Source: Bacteroidales bacterium
GTDB taxonomy: Bacteria; Bacteroidota; Bacteroidia; Bacteroidales; UBA932
Length of the DNA stretch: 64,000 bases
Direction of reading: 5' to 3'
NCBI GenBank assembly: GCA_017428945.1
Contig: JAFRPW010000039.1
Coordinates: forward strand, 124,001 to 188,000
This document shows positions 42,530 through 51,822 of this stretch, piece after piece. The notes under the pieces were generated by a model, which worked only from the letters and a program-made list of their open reading frames with translations, had not been told where the DNA came from and did no database searches. How positions within the stretch are numbered: position 1 is the first letter of the stretch; the number at the start of each line of letters is the position of its first letter. The translations under genes and the position numbers were made by a program.

Positions 42530-45024
42530 CGCTCCGAAGGGTCATATTGTGCGTTGCCGCCATGCTCGCCGCAGCAGTGGCGAATGCCGGACCTGCCCGC
42601 CCCGGAGTGCATCGCTACCGCCAGCCTGACGGTACCTGGATAAGCATAACCCTTCACGGAGACGAGTCCGGACATTGGGCTACTGATGCTTCCGGGGCAG
42701 TACTTGAGGTAGACCAAAAAGGCTTTTACAGGAAATCGTCGAACAGAAAGCCGTCATCCTTCAGTACCGCACGTCCCGCTCCGGCCAGGAAAGCCTACCT
42801 CACCACCGGAGAAAGACATATCCCGGTTATCCTGGTGGAGTTTGCCGACGTTTTTTTCTCATTTGACGACGTTTCCGCCAGGTTTGACGCAATGCTCAAC
42901 CAGACGGGTTACTCCGATAACGGCGCCACAGGATCCGTCCGGGATTATTACGTGGAGAATTCACGCGGTCTGTTCACGCCCGTATTCGACGTCCTGGAAC
43001 CGGTGAGACTGGAAAAGAGCATGGCCGCCTATGGTGCCAATACCTCTTCCGGAGTGGACAAGGCTCCTGAAATGGCCCTGTATGAAGCCTGTCTTCTCCT
43101 GGACGAGTCCACGGATTTCTCCGAGTACGACCAGGACGACGACGGCACTCTGGATATGGTCCTGTTTTACTTCGCCGGATATGACGAGTCTGAGAGCGGG
43201 CCTGCCGACGCCATCTGGTCCCATCAGGCAAACATCCAGAATCTGCCCAACACTCTGGTCAAGAAGGCCGTATTTGATGGGAAACTCCTTGGAAGGTACT
43301 TCTGCACGTCGGAACTGAACGGCAATACAGGCACAAGTTTCAAGGGCATAGGTTCCACCTGCCACGAGTTCGCCCACTCTCTTGGTCTTCCTGACTTTTA
43401 TGATACGGACAACTCCGCCCACGGCTTTGTCGGCGGCATGTACGGATTCTCAATTATGTCTTATGGCCTCTATAACGACGAAGGCCGTACACCTCCGTAC
43501 TTCAATATCCTGGAAAGATATCTGCTTGGCTGGCTGGAAGAAGGTGAGATTCCGCTTCTTCAGGAAGGAGACCAGCTCTGGCGTCCGGTACAGGAAAACT
43601 CGGCTTTCATGGTCCCTTCAGATGTGGAAGGGGAGTTTTTCATATGGGAGTACAGGAACGGGCAGGGTTGGGATACCCCGCTGCCGGAGGGGCTCCTGCT
43701 TTACCACATAGACCGTTCCCGGAATGTGGTTCTTGACGGAAGGCCGGCCATCTATTACTGGAATAACTGGGAGTCCGTGAATTATCTTAACGCCTGGTCC
43801 TCCCATCCTCTGGCATACCTAATGCCATCTGCCGCGCCGGCTTCGGTCAATTATATCGGCAATATGGATGGCGTGGTGTTCCCCGGGACATCCGGACTGT
43901 TCTGTTTCGACCCTGTTGGCTGGAGCGGAAACGGTACTGATTATCAGGTTGTTGACATCAGGCTTACGGAAGATGGAGCATTGGCTCATGTGCTTAAGGG
44001 CCATGGAACCAATGTGAGCGGCCGGGTCACTACCCTGGATGGAGAGCCCGTCTCCGGAGCCGTCGTGGCCATCAGCATCTCAGAGAACCGCACCCTTACC
44101 GGGAGTGACGGGCGGTTTGTCCTGGACCTTGAACCCCAGCCCGCCGGGACTCATTTCGTCCTGAGCGTATATGGGGAAGGATACCGTAGAACCCAGCTGG
44201 AAGGCATAGTGGACTGGAGAAGTGCCTACATGCCGGTTTCCCTCATGAAGGCAGGGGAGTCCTCCCTTGTAACCCTTCAGAAATACGATGCCTCGCAGAC
44301 AAAGATTTTCTATCCTCTGCCATCCAGGGACTTCGGGGACTGCATGGGAGCTGTAAGGTTCACTCCCTCCGAACTGTTCAGATATGCAGGCAGGAGAATA
44401 GAGAAAGTGTCCTTCTCTACGTATGGGGCCGGTCCTGCCGATGCGGTATATGTCATTATTGATTGTGGAGGGAAGAGAGTCCTCACCAGGGAAGTCGAAA
44501 ACCCCGTTTATGGAGTTAACGAACTTAACGAGGTGGATATTTCAGATGCCGACATCCGTATCCCCGACGGGGCGGATGTCTATGTGGGATACGGCGTTAA
44601 GGGTTCTTCTCAGGTATATCCGCTTGGGGTTGCAATGCTGGGTCATGAAGACAACAGTTTCTTTGCCAGGCTGAGTCTGGAGCAGTCTGAATGGGAGCCC
44701 ATGAAGTCGGACCGTGTGGGCACCGGATACATGGACCTTCTTCTTACGGCGGGGGTACGCGAGGTCACGGATGCTTTTTCCCTTTCCGATATGGGATATG
44801 CCTTCATAGACCTTGGGGGAAAGACCTGGAGGGCAGGGGAGTCGCTTCCGCTGAAGGTTTCCGGAGGGGCTTTGGAACCCGAAAGCATCACCTGGCTCTA
44901 TGACGGAGAGATCACCTTCGATACAAGTATCGTCCTGTCAAAAGGGGTACACACAATCCAGGCCATTCTGGACTATGGCGATGGCAACAAGGAGACTCTG
45001 AGGGCGGTTATTACCTGCGACTGA
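42526..45024 (+). CDS. Secreted M6-family metalloprotease (copy 2)
   Basis: The 832-residue protein is a paralogue of the one at 24132 along its whole length. Shared parts are the signal peptide, the N-terminal RQPDGTWISITLHGDE stretch, the Ca-loop-like EYDQDDDGTLDMVLFYF, the zinc site HEFAHSLGLPDFYD (histidines at 280 and 284), the Met-turn-like FSIMSYGLYND, a carboxypeptidase-regulatory-like sandwich (VSGRVTTLDGEPVSGAVV) and a C-terminal Ig-like piece (ITWLYDG to AILDYGDG). Both active sites look intact. It overlaps the converging rlmD by 14 bases. Confidence 0.85.
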   Translation: MTLRRVILCVAAMLAAAVANAGPARPGVHRYRQPDGTWISITLHGDESGHWATDASGAVLEVDQKGFYRKSSNRKPSSFSTARPAPARKAYLTTGERHIPVILVEFADVFFSFDDVSARFDAMLNQTGYSDNGATGSVRDYYVENSRGLFTPVFDVLEPVRLEKSMAAYGANTSSGVDKAPEMALYEACLLLDESTDFSEYDQDDDGTLDMVLFYFAGYDESESGPADAIWSHQANIQNLPNTLVKKAVFDGKLLGRYFCTSELNGNTGTSFKGIGSTCHEFAHSLGLPDFYDTDNSAHGFVGGMYGFSIMSYGLYNDEGRTPPYFNILERYLLGWLEEGEIPLLQEGDQLWRPVQENSAFMVPSDVEGEFFIWEYRNGQGWDTPLPEGLLLYHIDRSRNVVLDGRPAIYYWNNWESVNYLNAWSSHPLAYLMPSAAPASVNYIGNMDGVVFPGTSGLFCFDPVGWSGNGTDYQVVDIRLTEDGALAHVLKGHGTNVSGRVTTLDGEPVSGAVVAISISENRTLTGSDGRFVLDLEPQPAGTHFVLSVYGEGYRRTQLEGIVDWRSAYMPVSLMKAGESSLVTLQKYDASQTKIFYPLPSRDFGDCMGAVRFTPSELFRYAGRRIEKVSFSTYGAGPADAVYVIIDCGGKRVLTREVENPVYGVNELNEVDISDADIRIPDGADVYVGYGVKGSSQVYPLGVAMLGHEDNSFFARLSLEQSEWEPMKSDRVGTGYMDLLLTAGVREVTDAFSLSDMGYAFIDLGGKTWRAGESLPLKVSGGALEPESITWLYDGEITFDTSIVLSKGVHTIQAILDYGDGNKETLRAVITCD

Positions 45025-46417
45025 GCGCAACTACATTTTCTACGTGCATTGTATGGGGGAACATGTCCACCGGCTGCACTGCGTCTATCTTATAATCCCT
45101 GCAGAGGATAGCAAGGTCCCTGGCCTGGGAGGCCGGGTTGCAGCTGACGTATACCATGCGCTGCGGGGCGGCCTTCAGGATGACATCGGCAACAGAAGGG
45201 TGGATACCTGCGCGGGGAGGGTCCAGGATAATGACGTCTGGCCTTCCATGTTTTTTGATAAACGCTTCATTCAGAACGTCTTTCATATCTCCAGCAAAGA
45301 ATTCGCAGTTGCTTATCCCGTTGGATTCCGCATTGGCCCTGGCATCTTCTATCGCCTCAGGCACGTATTCTATGCCGATGACTTTTGAAGCCTTGCCGCT
45401 CACGAACTGGGCGATTGTTCCGGTACCGGTATAGAGGTCGTAGACAACCTCTTTGCCGGTAAGGGCTGCGAAATTGCGTGCGGTGCTGTAAAGGCGGTAT
45501 GCCTGCAGGGAATTGGTCTGGTAGAAAGATTTGGGGCCTATCTTGAAACGCAGGCCTTCCATCTGTTCCTCAATGTAGGGAAGCCCTTTATAGAGGACAG
45601 GGGAGAGGTCTGCAATGGAATCGTTAAGCTTTTCGTTTACAATGTAATAGAGGCTTGAAATCTGCGTGAATTCCGCTGAAACGGCATCCAGGAGGGCGTG
45701 TATGCGGGGGGAATCGTCCTTTGCAAAGCAGACTATGAGCATGACGTCTCCGGCCTCATTGGTGCGGACGAACATGTTGCGGAAGAAACCGTGGTTCTCA
45801 CGTATGTTGTAGAACTCATATCCGTTGTCGATGCAGAACTTCTTGATAAAGAGGCGGATGGCATTGGAGGGTTCTGCCTGAAGGTGGCACTGCTTGATAT
45901 CCAGCACTTTATCGAAGAATTTGCCCACGTGGAAGCCAAGGCCCATGCGGTCTGTTTCCGGGATTGCGTCAGGATCTTCTCCGGAGAGCACCCACCTCCG
46001 GCATGAAGCGCTGAATTCCAGCTTGTTACGGTATTCTCGGGTCTTTTCAGAGGGGAGTGTTGGCCTTATTTCAGGGACTTCCAGATGCCCGATTCTTACC
46101 AGCTGGTCTTCTACCTGCTGCCGTTTGGCTTCAAGCTGCATGGAATACGGGAGCGGCTGCCAGCGGCAGCCTCCGCATACGCCAAAATGCCGGCAGAATG
46201 GCTCAAGACGGTCTTTGGAAGGCTTTACGATACGTTTTATGAAGCCTTCCATGTAGTTTTTTTTCTTTTTTGTGACCTGGATGTCGACGATGTCTCCGGG
46301 AACTGCGAAGTCCACGAATACCACCATTCCGTCTACGTGGGCAATAGTCTTGCCCTCAGCGGCCACATTCTCTATCTGAACATTCTCCAGGAGAAGATCT
46401 ACTCTGCGTCTTGACAT
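45011..46417 (-). CDS. rlmD: RlmD-type 23S rRNA (uracil-5-)-methyltransferase
   Basis: I start at ATG 46417 (MSRRRVDLLLENVQ); an upstream start would run through the promoter. The 468-residue protein has an N-terminal TRAM domain, the 4Fe-4S cysteine set CRHFGVCGGCRW plus a later cysteine, a SAM-binding fold (YDLYTGTGTIAQFVSG), ILDPPRAGIHPS, and the catalytic cysteine in VYVSCNPAS. This makes 5-methyluridine in 23S rRNA or a related RNA; the exact site (U747, U1939 or both) is not given by sequence. Confidence 0.88.
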   Translation of the reverse strand: MSRRRVDLLLENVQIENVAAEGKTIAHVDGMVVFVDFAVPGDIVDIQVTKKKKNYMEGFIKRIVKPSKDRLEPFCRHFGVCGGCRWQPLPYSMQLEAKRQQVEDQLVRIGHLEVPEIRPTLPSEKTREYRNKLEFSASCRRWVLSGEDPDAIPETDRMGLGFHVGKFFDKVLDIKQCHLQAEPSNAIRLFIKKFCIDNGYEFYNIRENHGFFRNMFVRTNEAGDVMLIVCFAKDDSPRIHALLDAVSAEFTQISSLYYIVNEKLNDSIADLSPVLYKGLPYIEEQMEGLRFKIGPKSFYQTNSLQAYRLYSTARNFAALTGKEVVYDLYTGTGTIAQFVSGKASKVIGIEYVPEAIEDARANAESNGISNCEFFAGDMKDVLNEAFIKKHGRPDVIILDPPRAGIHPSVADVILKAAPQRMVYVSCNPASQARDLAILCRDYKIDAVQPVDMFPHTMHVENVVALSRR

Positions 46418-46437
46418 TTGTCCATTTTTAGTGATTG

Positions 46438-46468
46438 CAAAGGTAGGGGAATAATTCCATATCCACAA
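46438..46468 (-). promoter_or_regulatory. Promoter of rlmD
   Basis: On the minus strand TTG (46468-46466) and TACCTTTG (46445-46438) are 20 bases apart; the ATG at 46417 is 20 bases downstream. Confidence 0.6.
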
Positions 46469-46567
46469 CTTAACATAATATAAATTGTGTAACAAATGTG
46501 GCGATAAAGAATTCAGGGCTTTTGTCGCGTATTTTCGCGCGCGTGCGTTTTTTTATCGGAATTTTGT

Positions 46568-46575
46568 TATATTTG
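46568..46575 (+). promoter_or_regulatory. -7 box of the large lipoprotein operon
   Basis: TATATTTG ends 39 bases before the ATG at 46615. The region just upstream (46502-46558) has an inverted pair CGATAAA/TTTATCG and a 12-base alternating tract CGCGCGCGTGCG (46536-46547), which may bind a regulator. Confidence 0.55.
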
Positions 46576-46614
46576 TAAGGATTATTATTAAACCTGAAAC
46601 GTAATTAATTTCAT

Positions 46615-48531
46615 ATGAAAGAAACTATCCATTACCTGAGTCTGGCAGCGGCAGCTGCTGCAGCGTTCCTCATGCCTTGTGCATGCGGCCTCGTCAATAT
46701 CGAGGAAGTAGATAATATCAATACAGAAGTCACTGTAGCTCCCGGTACTGAAGTCACCGTCATGTCAGAATACTCCAAGACCCTTGGAGAACTGCTTACA
46801 TCCGGCACGGACGGCGTTCTCACCGTTACCGCCGAAGGTAATTACGCCATTTCCTACCAGATTGTTGACGGCCAGTCCCTCGGAGACGGATTCACCTTTG
46901 ACGCCTCCCAGTTCGCCATCAGTTTATCGGATTCCTACCATACCTCCATCAACCTCAGCGAGGCAAGCATTCCCGCCAATACTCCAATCGAGTACAATCC
47001 CGCAGACAAGCAGGCAATCGCCGCCCTTTTCCCGGAAGTCAACATAGATTTCTTCGAGAGCCTCCTTTCCCAGAATTACGCCTTTGATTTTGACCTTGAC
47101 TGCTCCATTTCCAATTTCCCGGAGCTTATCAAATCCATCCAGAAGGCAGGTCTTGACGGCTCTATCTCATTCACTATCAGGCCTTCAGGCATTCCTTTCC
47201 AGAAATTTGTCTTCAAGAAAGGCACAAGCATCAGCTTTCCCTCTTTCTTTGTGTTCGACTCCTGCAGCAATAAAGATTTCGACCTCACCGGAGGCAACGT
47301 AATAACCGCCAACAAGGACGTAAACGTCCCCATGAATACCGGCATTTCATTCACGCTTGCCCTCAAGTCGCTCGATTTTGGAAACGGCCTTGCCACCAAG
47401 GGCTCCCTCCCTCTGTCAGGTAAAGTGGCCATGGACGGAACCATTTCCATCTCCCCTTCTGATTTTACCGGAGCAACAACCAGTATTAACCTCTCTGACT
47501 ATCCCATTCTTACTCCTTATCTCGGTGAAGGCTTACACAATATCGTCGTAGTCAAGTCAGATACCGCACTCAGCACCTTTGCAGTAGACTGCGATTATGC
47601 GGCAAACAATGTGGCAATCAAAAACGCCACAATACAGCTTTCCAAGGACGCCATCCCCACGTTTGATGCAGGTAATTACTCAGTTGCAATAAAGGATAAG
47701 CTCCCCAAGGAACTTGTGGACGGAAATCCTCAGATTGAACTCTCTGACGTCCAGGTCAATATGTCCCTTAACAGCACACTCCCCTTCGCCTTCGGGCTCA
47801 ATGCCAACCTCGTAACCCTCAACGGCAGTTCTGTTGTCCGCAGTTATGAACTTGGTCCTCTTGAGTTTGCTGCCGGCGCAACCACCAATTACAGCCTCGG
47901 TACCCATGCAAACGGAGAGGAAGGCGGAGTTATCTATAAGGAAATCAAGGACTTGGGTAAGCTCCTTAATCCCGTTCCGGACAAGGTTGAAGTAAAGGAT
48001 TTCGATGTCCTGTTCAACGACAGCCAGTGGCTCACGGTAGAGTCCGGCAAGAATTATGGCGGAACCCTGTCGGCAAGCATCATGGCTCCCCTGTCATTCA
48101 CTGCAGATACCAAGCTAAGCCTCAGCCTCGCAATGGACGACATGCAGGTTAACCTCAACCAGGCCAACGGCCTTATAAAGGGAGATACCAGGGCCATTGT
48201 CAAGTTCTCCTATGAGAACCAGATTCCCCTGAATTTCGACATGACCATGGTTGTCAAGGACGAGGACAAGAATGTAATGAACGGCGTGGCTCCCAAGGAT
48301 CCCGTCAAGGTGGGCGCAGCTACAAAGAACGGTGCTGCAAAGGGAGATGTGAGCATAGAACTCACCATTCCTTCCGGCGGTAAGATGGTCAAGAGCATCG
48401 GATTCACCGTCACAGCATCGGCCCAGGATCCCGATCTTTGCCTGAGCCCCAACCAGAAAATATCCATCAGGAATATTACCTTCTGTCTGCCTGACGGTGT
48501 CACCACAGATCTGAAAGACCTTGTAAAATAA
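46615..48531 (+). CDS. Large lipoprotein of unknown function
   Basis: The 638-residue protein has a signal peptide ending FLMPCAC, so lipidation at Cys22 or Cys24 is likely though the lipobox is unusual. The mature part is almost all beta-prone, with alternating hydrophobic residues and repeated phrases such as SLPLSGKVAMDGTISIS and NSTLPFAFGLNANL. I recognise no domain with confidence; a surface or periplasmic beta-sandwich array is the most likely form. It is followed after 21 bases by the barrel with the TolA-like tail, and the pair is probably co-transcribed. Confidence 0.7.
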   Translation: MKETIHYLSLAAAAAAAFLMPCACGLVNIEEVDNINTEVTVAPGTEVTVMSEYSKTLGELLTSGTDGVLTVTAEGNYAISYQIVDGQSLGDGFTFDASQFAISLSDSYHTSINLSEASIPANTPIEYNPADKQAIAALFPEVNIDFFESLLSQNYAFDFDLDCSISNFPELIKSIQKAGLDGSISFTIRPSGIPFQKFVFKKGTSISFPSFFVFDSCSNKDFDLTGGNVITANKDVNVPMNTGISFTLALKSLDFGNGLATKGSLPLSGKVAMDGTISISPSDFTGATTSINLSDYPILTPYLGEGLHNIVVVKSDTALSTFAVDCDYAANNVAIKNATIQLSKDAIPTFDAGNYSVAIKDKLPKELVDGNPQIELSDVQVNMSLNSTLPFAFGLNANLVTLNGSSVVRSYELGPLEFAAGATTNYSLGTHANGEEGGVIYKEIKDLGKLLNPVPDKVEVKDFDVLFNDSQWLTVESGKNYGGTLSASIMAPLSFTADTKLSLSLAMDDMQVNLNQANGLIKGDTRAIVKFSYENQIPLNFDMTMVVKDEDKNVMNGVAPKDPVKVGAATKNGAAKGDVSIELTIPSGGKMVKSIGFTVTASAQDPDLCLSPNQKISIRNITFCLPDGVTTDLKDLVK

Positions 48532-48552
48532 TTATAATCAATAATATTGTAC

Positions 48553-50658
48553 ATGAAAACTGCTAAAATTCTCCTAGCATCATCCATGCTCTTCCTGGGA
48601 GCGCTCTCCGCAAATGCCCAGGACTTCAGGACTGGTTACTTCCTCGGAGGTTATCAGTATGCCTACCGCATGAACCCTGCCTTTGCCAGCGAGCACAACT
48701 TCTTCTCCGTTGGCCTGGGTCAGTTCGGCGCCAATATCCAGAGCGACTTCGGTTTCTCAGATTTCGTAAAGAAGGATGCTTCCGGCCAGTATGTGCTGGC
48801 TCTCAACAATTCCATCTCTTCAGAGGAATTCCTGAGCGGCTTCAATGACGGACTCAACAAGTTTGAACTCTCTTCCAATATCAACCTCATCTCCAGGGGC
48901 CATTGGAACAAAGAGAAGCACTCTTTCTCCACCTTCGACCTCTCCATCAAGACCACAGACCGCCTGGACCTCCCCAAGGACATTTTCCGTTTCCTCAAGG
49001 ACGGTTCTTCCAACGGTGCAAACTTTGACTTCTCCGGTCTTGGCCTCACCTCCAGGAACTATCTGGAACTGGCATGGGGCGTAAGCAAGATTGTCAAGAA
49101 CGCATTCTCCTACGGTATCCGCTTCAAGGGCCTTGTTGGCCTTGCAAATGCCAGCCTTTCCATGGATACTTTCAATGTGACCATGGCAAGCAACAACTGG
49201 GCTATCAATAGCAAGGGTTCCCTGTCGGGATCTGTTCCGTTTGCAGAATTCACCACCGATGGTGACGGTTACCTTGACCTCACCCACCCCAGGATCAATG
49301 CAAGCAAGCTTACCAAGAACCTTGGACTGGGCGGCGCACTGGATGCCGGTCTCAGCATCAATATACTCCCCTGGCTCACCGTGTCGGCTTCAATACTTGA
49401 CTTCGGCTACGTGAACTGGGCAGATGAAATCCTGGGCGTATCCTCGTTCAACGATTCCATCACTCCTTCATCAGCCGCAGAGGACAGCGACCAGGTCTCC
49501 CAGTTTGTAAGCGCTCTCCCCCAGATGCTCAAGTTTACACCTCAGACCCCCGCTACGGAACCCAAGACCCTTGGCGCCGGCTGGGAAGCAATTCCCTACC
49601 GCGTAAACGGTGGTGTCGAGCTTCGTGTCCCCTTCTACCAGAGACTCTCCGTAGGCGCCCTCTATACCTTCTACGGCGGCAACTTCGCCTTCAATACCAA
49701 TGATATTCTCCTGTCTGCTAACTGGACTCCCCTCAACTTCCTGAGTGCATCCGTAAGCTCAAGGCTTGGAGACAGCTTCAAGGTTCTTGGTGCAGCCGTC
49801 AACCTCCACCCCGGTCTGTTCAATCTATTTGTGGGAGTTGACGCAGTGTCCATTCCTCTCAATCTCGTGAATATCGGCGCACTCCTTCCGGACAGCGTTC
49901 CCGCTGCCGTTAAGCAGTATGCCCTGATGCCCGCAGACGATCTTAACCTGAATGCATATGTAGGTCTGTCCTTCGCCCTTGGCAAACGTCAGATAGACTA
50001 CCGCAAGATGAGCAAGGCCATCATCAAGGAACAGAAGGAGAAGGCTGAAGCAAAGGCCGCAGAGAAGAAGGAGAAGGAAGAGCAGAAGGCCAAGGAGAAA
50101 GAACTTAAGGAATACGAGAAACTCCAGGCAGAGGAAGCCAAGGCTGCCGAGCAGAAGGCCAAGGAAGATGCCAAGGCCGCCAAGATAGCTGAGAAGGAAG
50201 CCGCTGCCCAGGCCAAGGCCGATGAAAAGGCCGCCAAGGAAGCCGCCGCTGCGGAGAAGAAGGCCGCTAAGGAAGCAGCAGAGAAGGCCAAGGCAGATGC
50301 TAAGGCTGCCAAGGAAGCTGAAAAGGCTGCAAAGGCTCAGGAGAAGGCTGCAAAGGCTCAGGAAAAGGCCGCTGCGAAGAATGCTGAACTGGAGGCTGCT
50401 ACTGCCAAGATGGAGGCCGAGAAGGCCGCCAAGGCTGCCGCTGAAGAAGCTGCTGCCGCCGAGGCCGCTGCACAGGAAGCCGCCAAGACTGAGGCTACCG
50501 CCGCAGAACAGCTCCTCGAGAGTGTCCTTGAGCCCAAGGCAGAAGCCCCCGCAGCACCTGAGGCTCCTGCAGCAGAAGCCCCCGCTGCAGAGGCTCCCGC
50601 AGAACAGCCCGCAGCAGAGCCGGTAGCTCCCACAGTGTTCGAGTTCCCTAACCTCTAG
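48553..50658 (+). CDS. DUF5723-like outer-membrane barrel with TolA-like C-terminal helix
   Basis: Start at ATG 48553 (MKTAKILL) gives 701 residues. After a signal peptide (about 1-23, ANAQ) comes a beta-barrel-like region to about residue 480, with the GGYQYAYRMNPAFAS start typical of DUF5723 proteins. From about 485 to 660 the chain is a continuous run of Ala, Lys and Glu, predicted to be a single charged helix or coiled coil as in TolA. The last 40 residues are an Ala-Pro-Glu linker ending FEFPNL. A helix of 175 residues would be about 26 nm long, enough to cross the periplasm. The barrel call is moderate; the helix is certain from composition. Confidence 0.75.
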   Translation: MKTAKILLASSMLFLGALSANAQDFRTGYFLGGYQYAYRMNPAFASEHNFFSVGLGQFGANIQSDFGFSDFVKKDASGQYVLALNNSISSEEFLSGFNDGLNKFELSSNINLISRGHWNKEKHSFSTFDLSIKTTDRLDLPKDIFRFLKDGSSNGANFDFSGLGLTSRNYLELAWGVSKIVKNAFSYGIRFKGLVGLANASLSMDTFNVTMASNNWAINSKGSLSGSVPFAEFTTDGDGYLDLTHPRINASKLTKNLGLGGALDAGLSINILPWLTVSASILDFGYVNWADEILGVSSFNDSITPSSAAEDSDQVSQFVSALPQMLKFTPQTPATEPKTLGAGWEAIPYRVNGGVELRVPFYQRLSVGALYTFYGGNFAFNTNDILLSANWTPLNFLSASVSSRLGDSFKVLGAAVNLHPGLFNLFVGVDAVSIPLNLVNIGALLPDSVPAAVKQYALMPADDLNLNAYVGLSFALGKRQIDYRKMSKAIIKEQKEKAEAKAAEKKEKEEQKAKEKELKEYEKLQAEEAKAAEQKAKEDAKAAKIAEKEAAAQAKADEKAAKEAAAAEKKAAKEAAEKAKADAKAAKEAEKAAKAQEKAAKAQEKAAAKNAELEAATAKMEAEKAAKAAAEEAAAAEAAAQEAAKTEATAAEQLLESVLEPKAEAPAAPEAPAAEAPAAEAPAEQPAAEPVAPTVFEFPNL
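50326..50367 (+). repeat. Tandem 21-base repeat (two units) in the helix-coding region
   Basis: Units 50326-50346 and 50347-50367 differ at one base and encode AAKAQEK twice. They lie in a longer low-complexity stretch (about 50030-50530) of GCC, AAG and GAA-type codons that could change length by slippage. Confidence 0.8.
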
Positions 50659-50691
50659 ACACAAACTTGTACTAAAACCTGAACCTTAATA

Positions 50692-51822
50692 ATGTCTGTT
50701 ATTATCAAGACAGTAGAGACCGCAAAGGAACTTCGCACATTCGTGAAGTTTCCTTTGCGTCTTTATAAAGACTGTCCCCACTATGTCCCCAACCTTTACA
50801 TGGACGAGCTTTCTACCCTGGATCCTTCCAAGAACCCCATGGGCAAGTACTCCAAATCCAGGAAGTTCCTTGCATACAAGGACGGTAAAGTTGTGGGACG
50901 CGTCATGGCTATCATCAACGAGATAGCAAACCGCGACTGGAACCATGCCGAGGTCCGCTTTGGCTGGATGGACTTCATTGACGACAAAGAGGTCTCCAAG
51001 GCCCTTCTGGACGCTGTTATCGCCTTTGGCAAGGAGAATGGCATGACCCAGGTTTCCGGTCCCCTGGGCTTCACCGACTTTGACAGCGAAGGCTGCATTG
51101 TGGAGGGATTTGACGATATTTCCTCCTTTGCCCTGAAGTATAACTACCCTTACTATGCCTCCCATTTCGAGGCTCTTGGAATGACCAAGGCCAACGACTG
51201 GCTGGAGTACAGGATTTATGTCCCGGACGCAATTCCTGAGAGAGTGAGCCGCGTAAGCGCCATCATTTCCAGCCGTTATGGCCTTCATGTGAGGCATATT
51301 ACCAAGAAAGAGGTTAACAAGGAGCGTTACGGACAGAAGATCTTCGACCTTATCAACCGTACATACAAGGGTCTCTTCGACTTCACTGTTCTTCCTCCGG
51401 AAGTAATTGATTCCTATGTGGATACGTATCTTGGTCTATTGGACCTCAAGTTCGTTACCATAGTGGAAGACAAGGAAGGTAATCTTGTGGCCGTCGCAAT
51501 CACAATGCCTTCCATTGCACATGCCGTACAGAAGAGCAGGGGCTATCTTTTCCCCTTCGGCTGGTTCCGTCTCCTCAAATCCATGTTCTGGAAATACGAG
51601 GAGGCCCTTGAACTGCTGCTCATAGCAGTAGACAAGGAGTATCAGAACAAAGGCGTTCATGCGCTTCTTTTCAACGAGATCATTCCCAACCTCATCAACG
51701 GCGGCTTCAAGTACGGTGAGTCCAATGCTGAGATGGAGAGCAACAATGCGGTCCAGAACCTCTGGAACGACTACCGTCGTGAATTCAAGCGCCGCCGCAG
51801 AGTTTTCTCAAAGGAAATCTGA
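50692..51822 (+). CDS. GNAT-fold acetyltransferase-like protein (YghO-like)
   Basis: The 376-residue protein starts with the conserved FVKFPLRLYKDCPHYVPNL stretch and continues with FLAYKDGKVVGRVMAIIN, a GNAT beta-strand pattern. A second GNAT-like part near the end has IAVDKEYQNKGVHALLF, resembling the acetyl-CoA loop, then YGESNAEMESNNAVQNLW. This twin layout fits the YghO-like family, whose substrate is unknown. It is 33 bases after the barrel gene, and its stop overlaps rarA by one base (TGATG). Confidence 0.75.
   Translation: MSVIIKTVETAKELRTFVKFPLRLYKDCPHYVPNLYMDELSTLDPSKNPMGKYSKSRKFLAYKDGKVVGRVMAIINEIANRDWNHAEVRFGWMDFIDDKEVSKALLDAVIAFGKENGMTQVSGPLGFTDFDSEGCIVEGFDDISSFALKYNYPYYASHFEALGMTKANDWLEYRIYVPDAIPERVSRVSAIISSRYGLHVRHITKKEVNKERYGQKIFDLINRTYKGLFDFTVLPPEVIDSYVDTYLGLLDLKFVTIVEDKEGNLVAVAITMPSIAHAVQKSRGYLFPFGWFRLLKSMFWKYEEALELLLIAVDKEYQNKGVHALLFNEIIPNLINGGFKYGESNAEMESNNAVQNLWNDYRREFKRRRRVFSKEI

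Noticed and set aside
49825..50664. 279-codon minus-strand frame rich in Leu, Gly and Cys
   Set aside because: It is the reverse complement of the Ala/Lys/Glu repeat region of the barrel gene, so its length is a by-product of low complexity.
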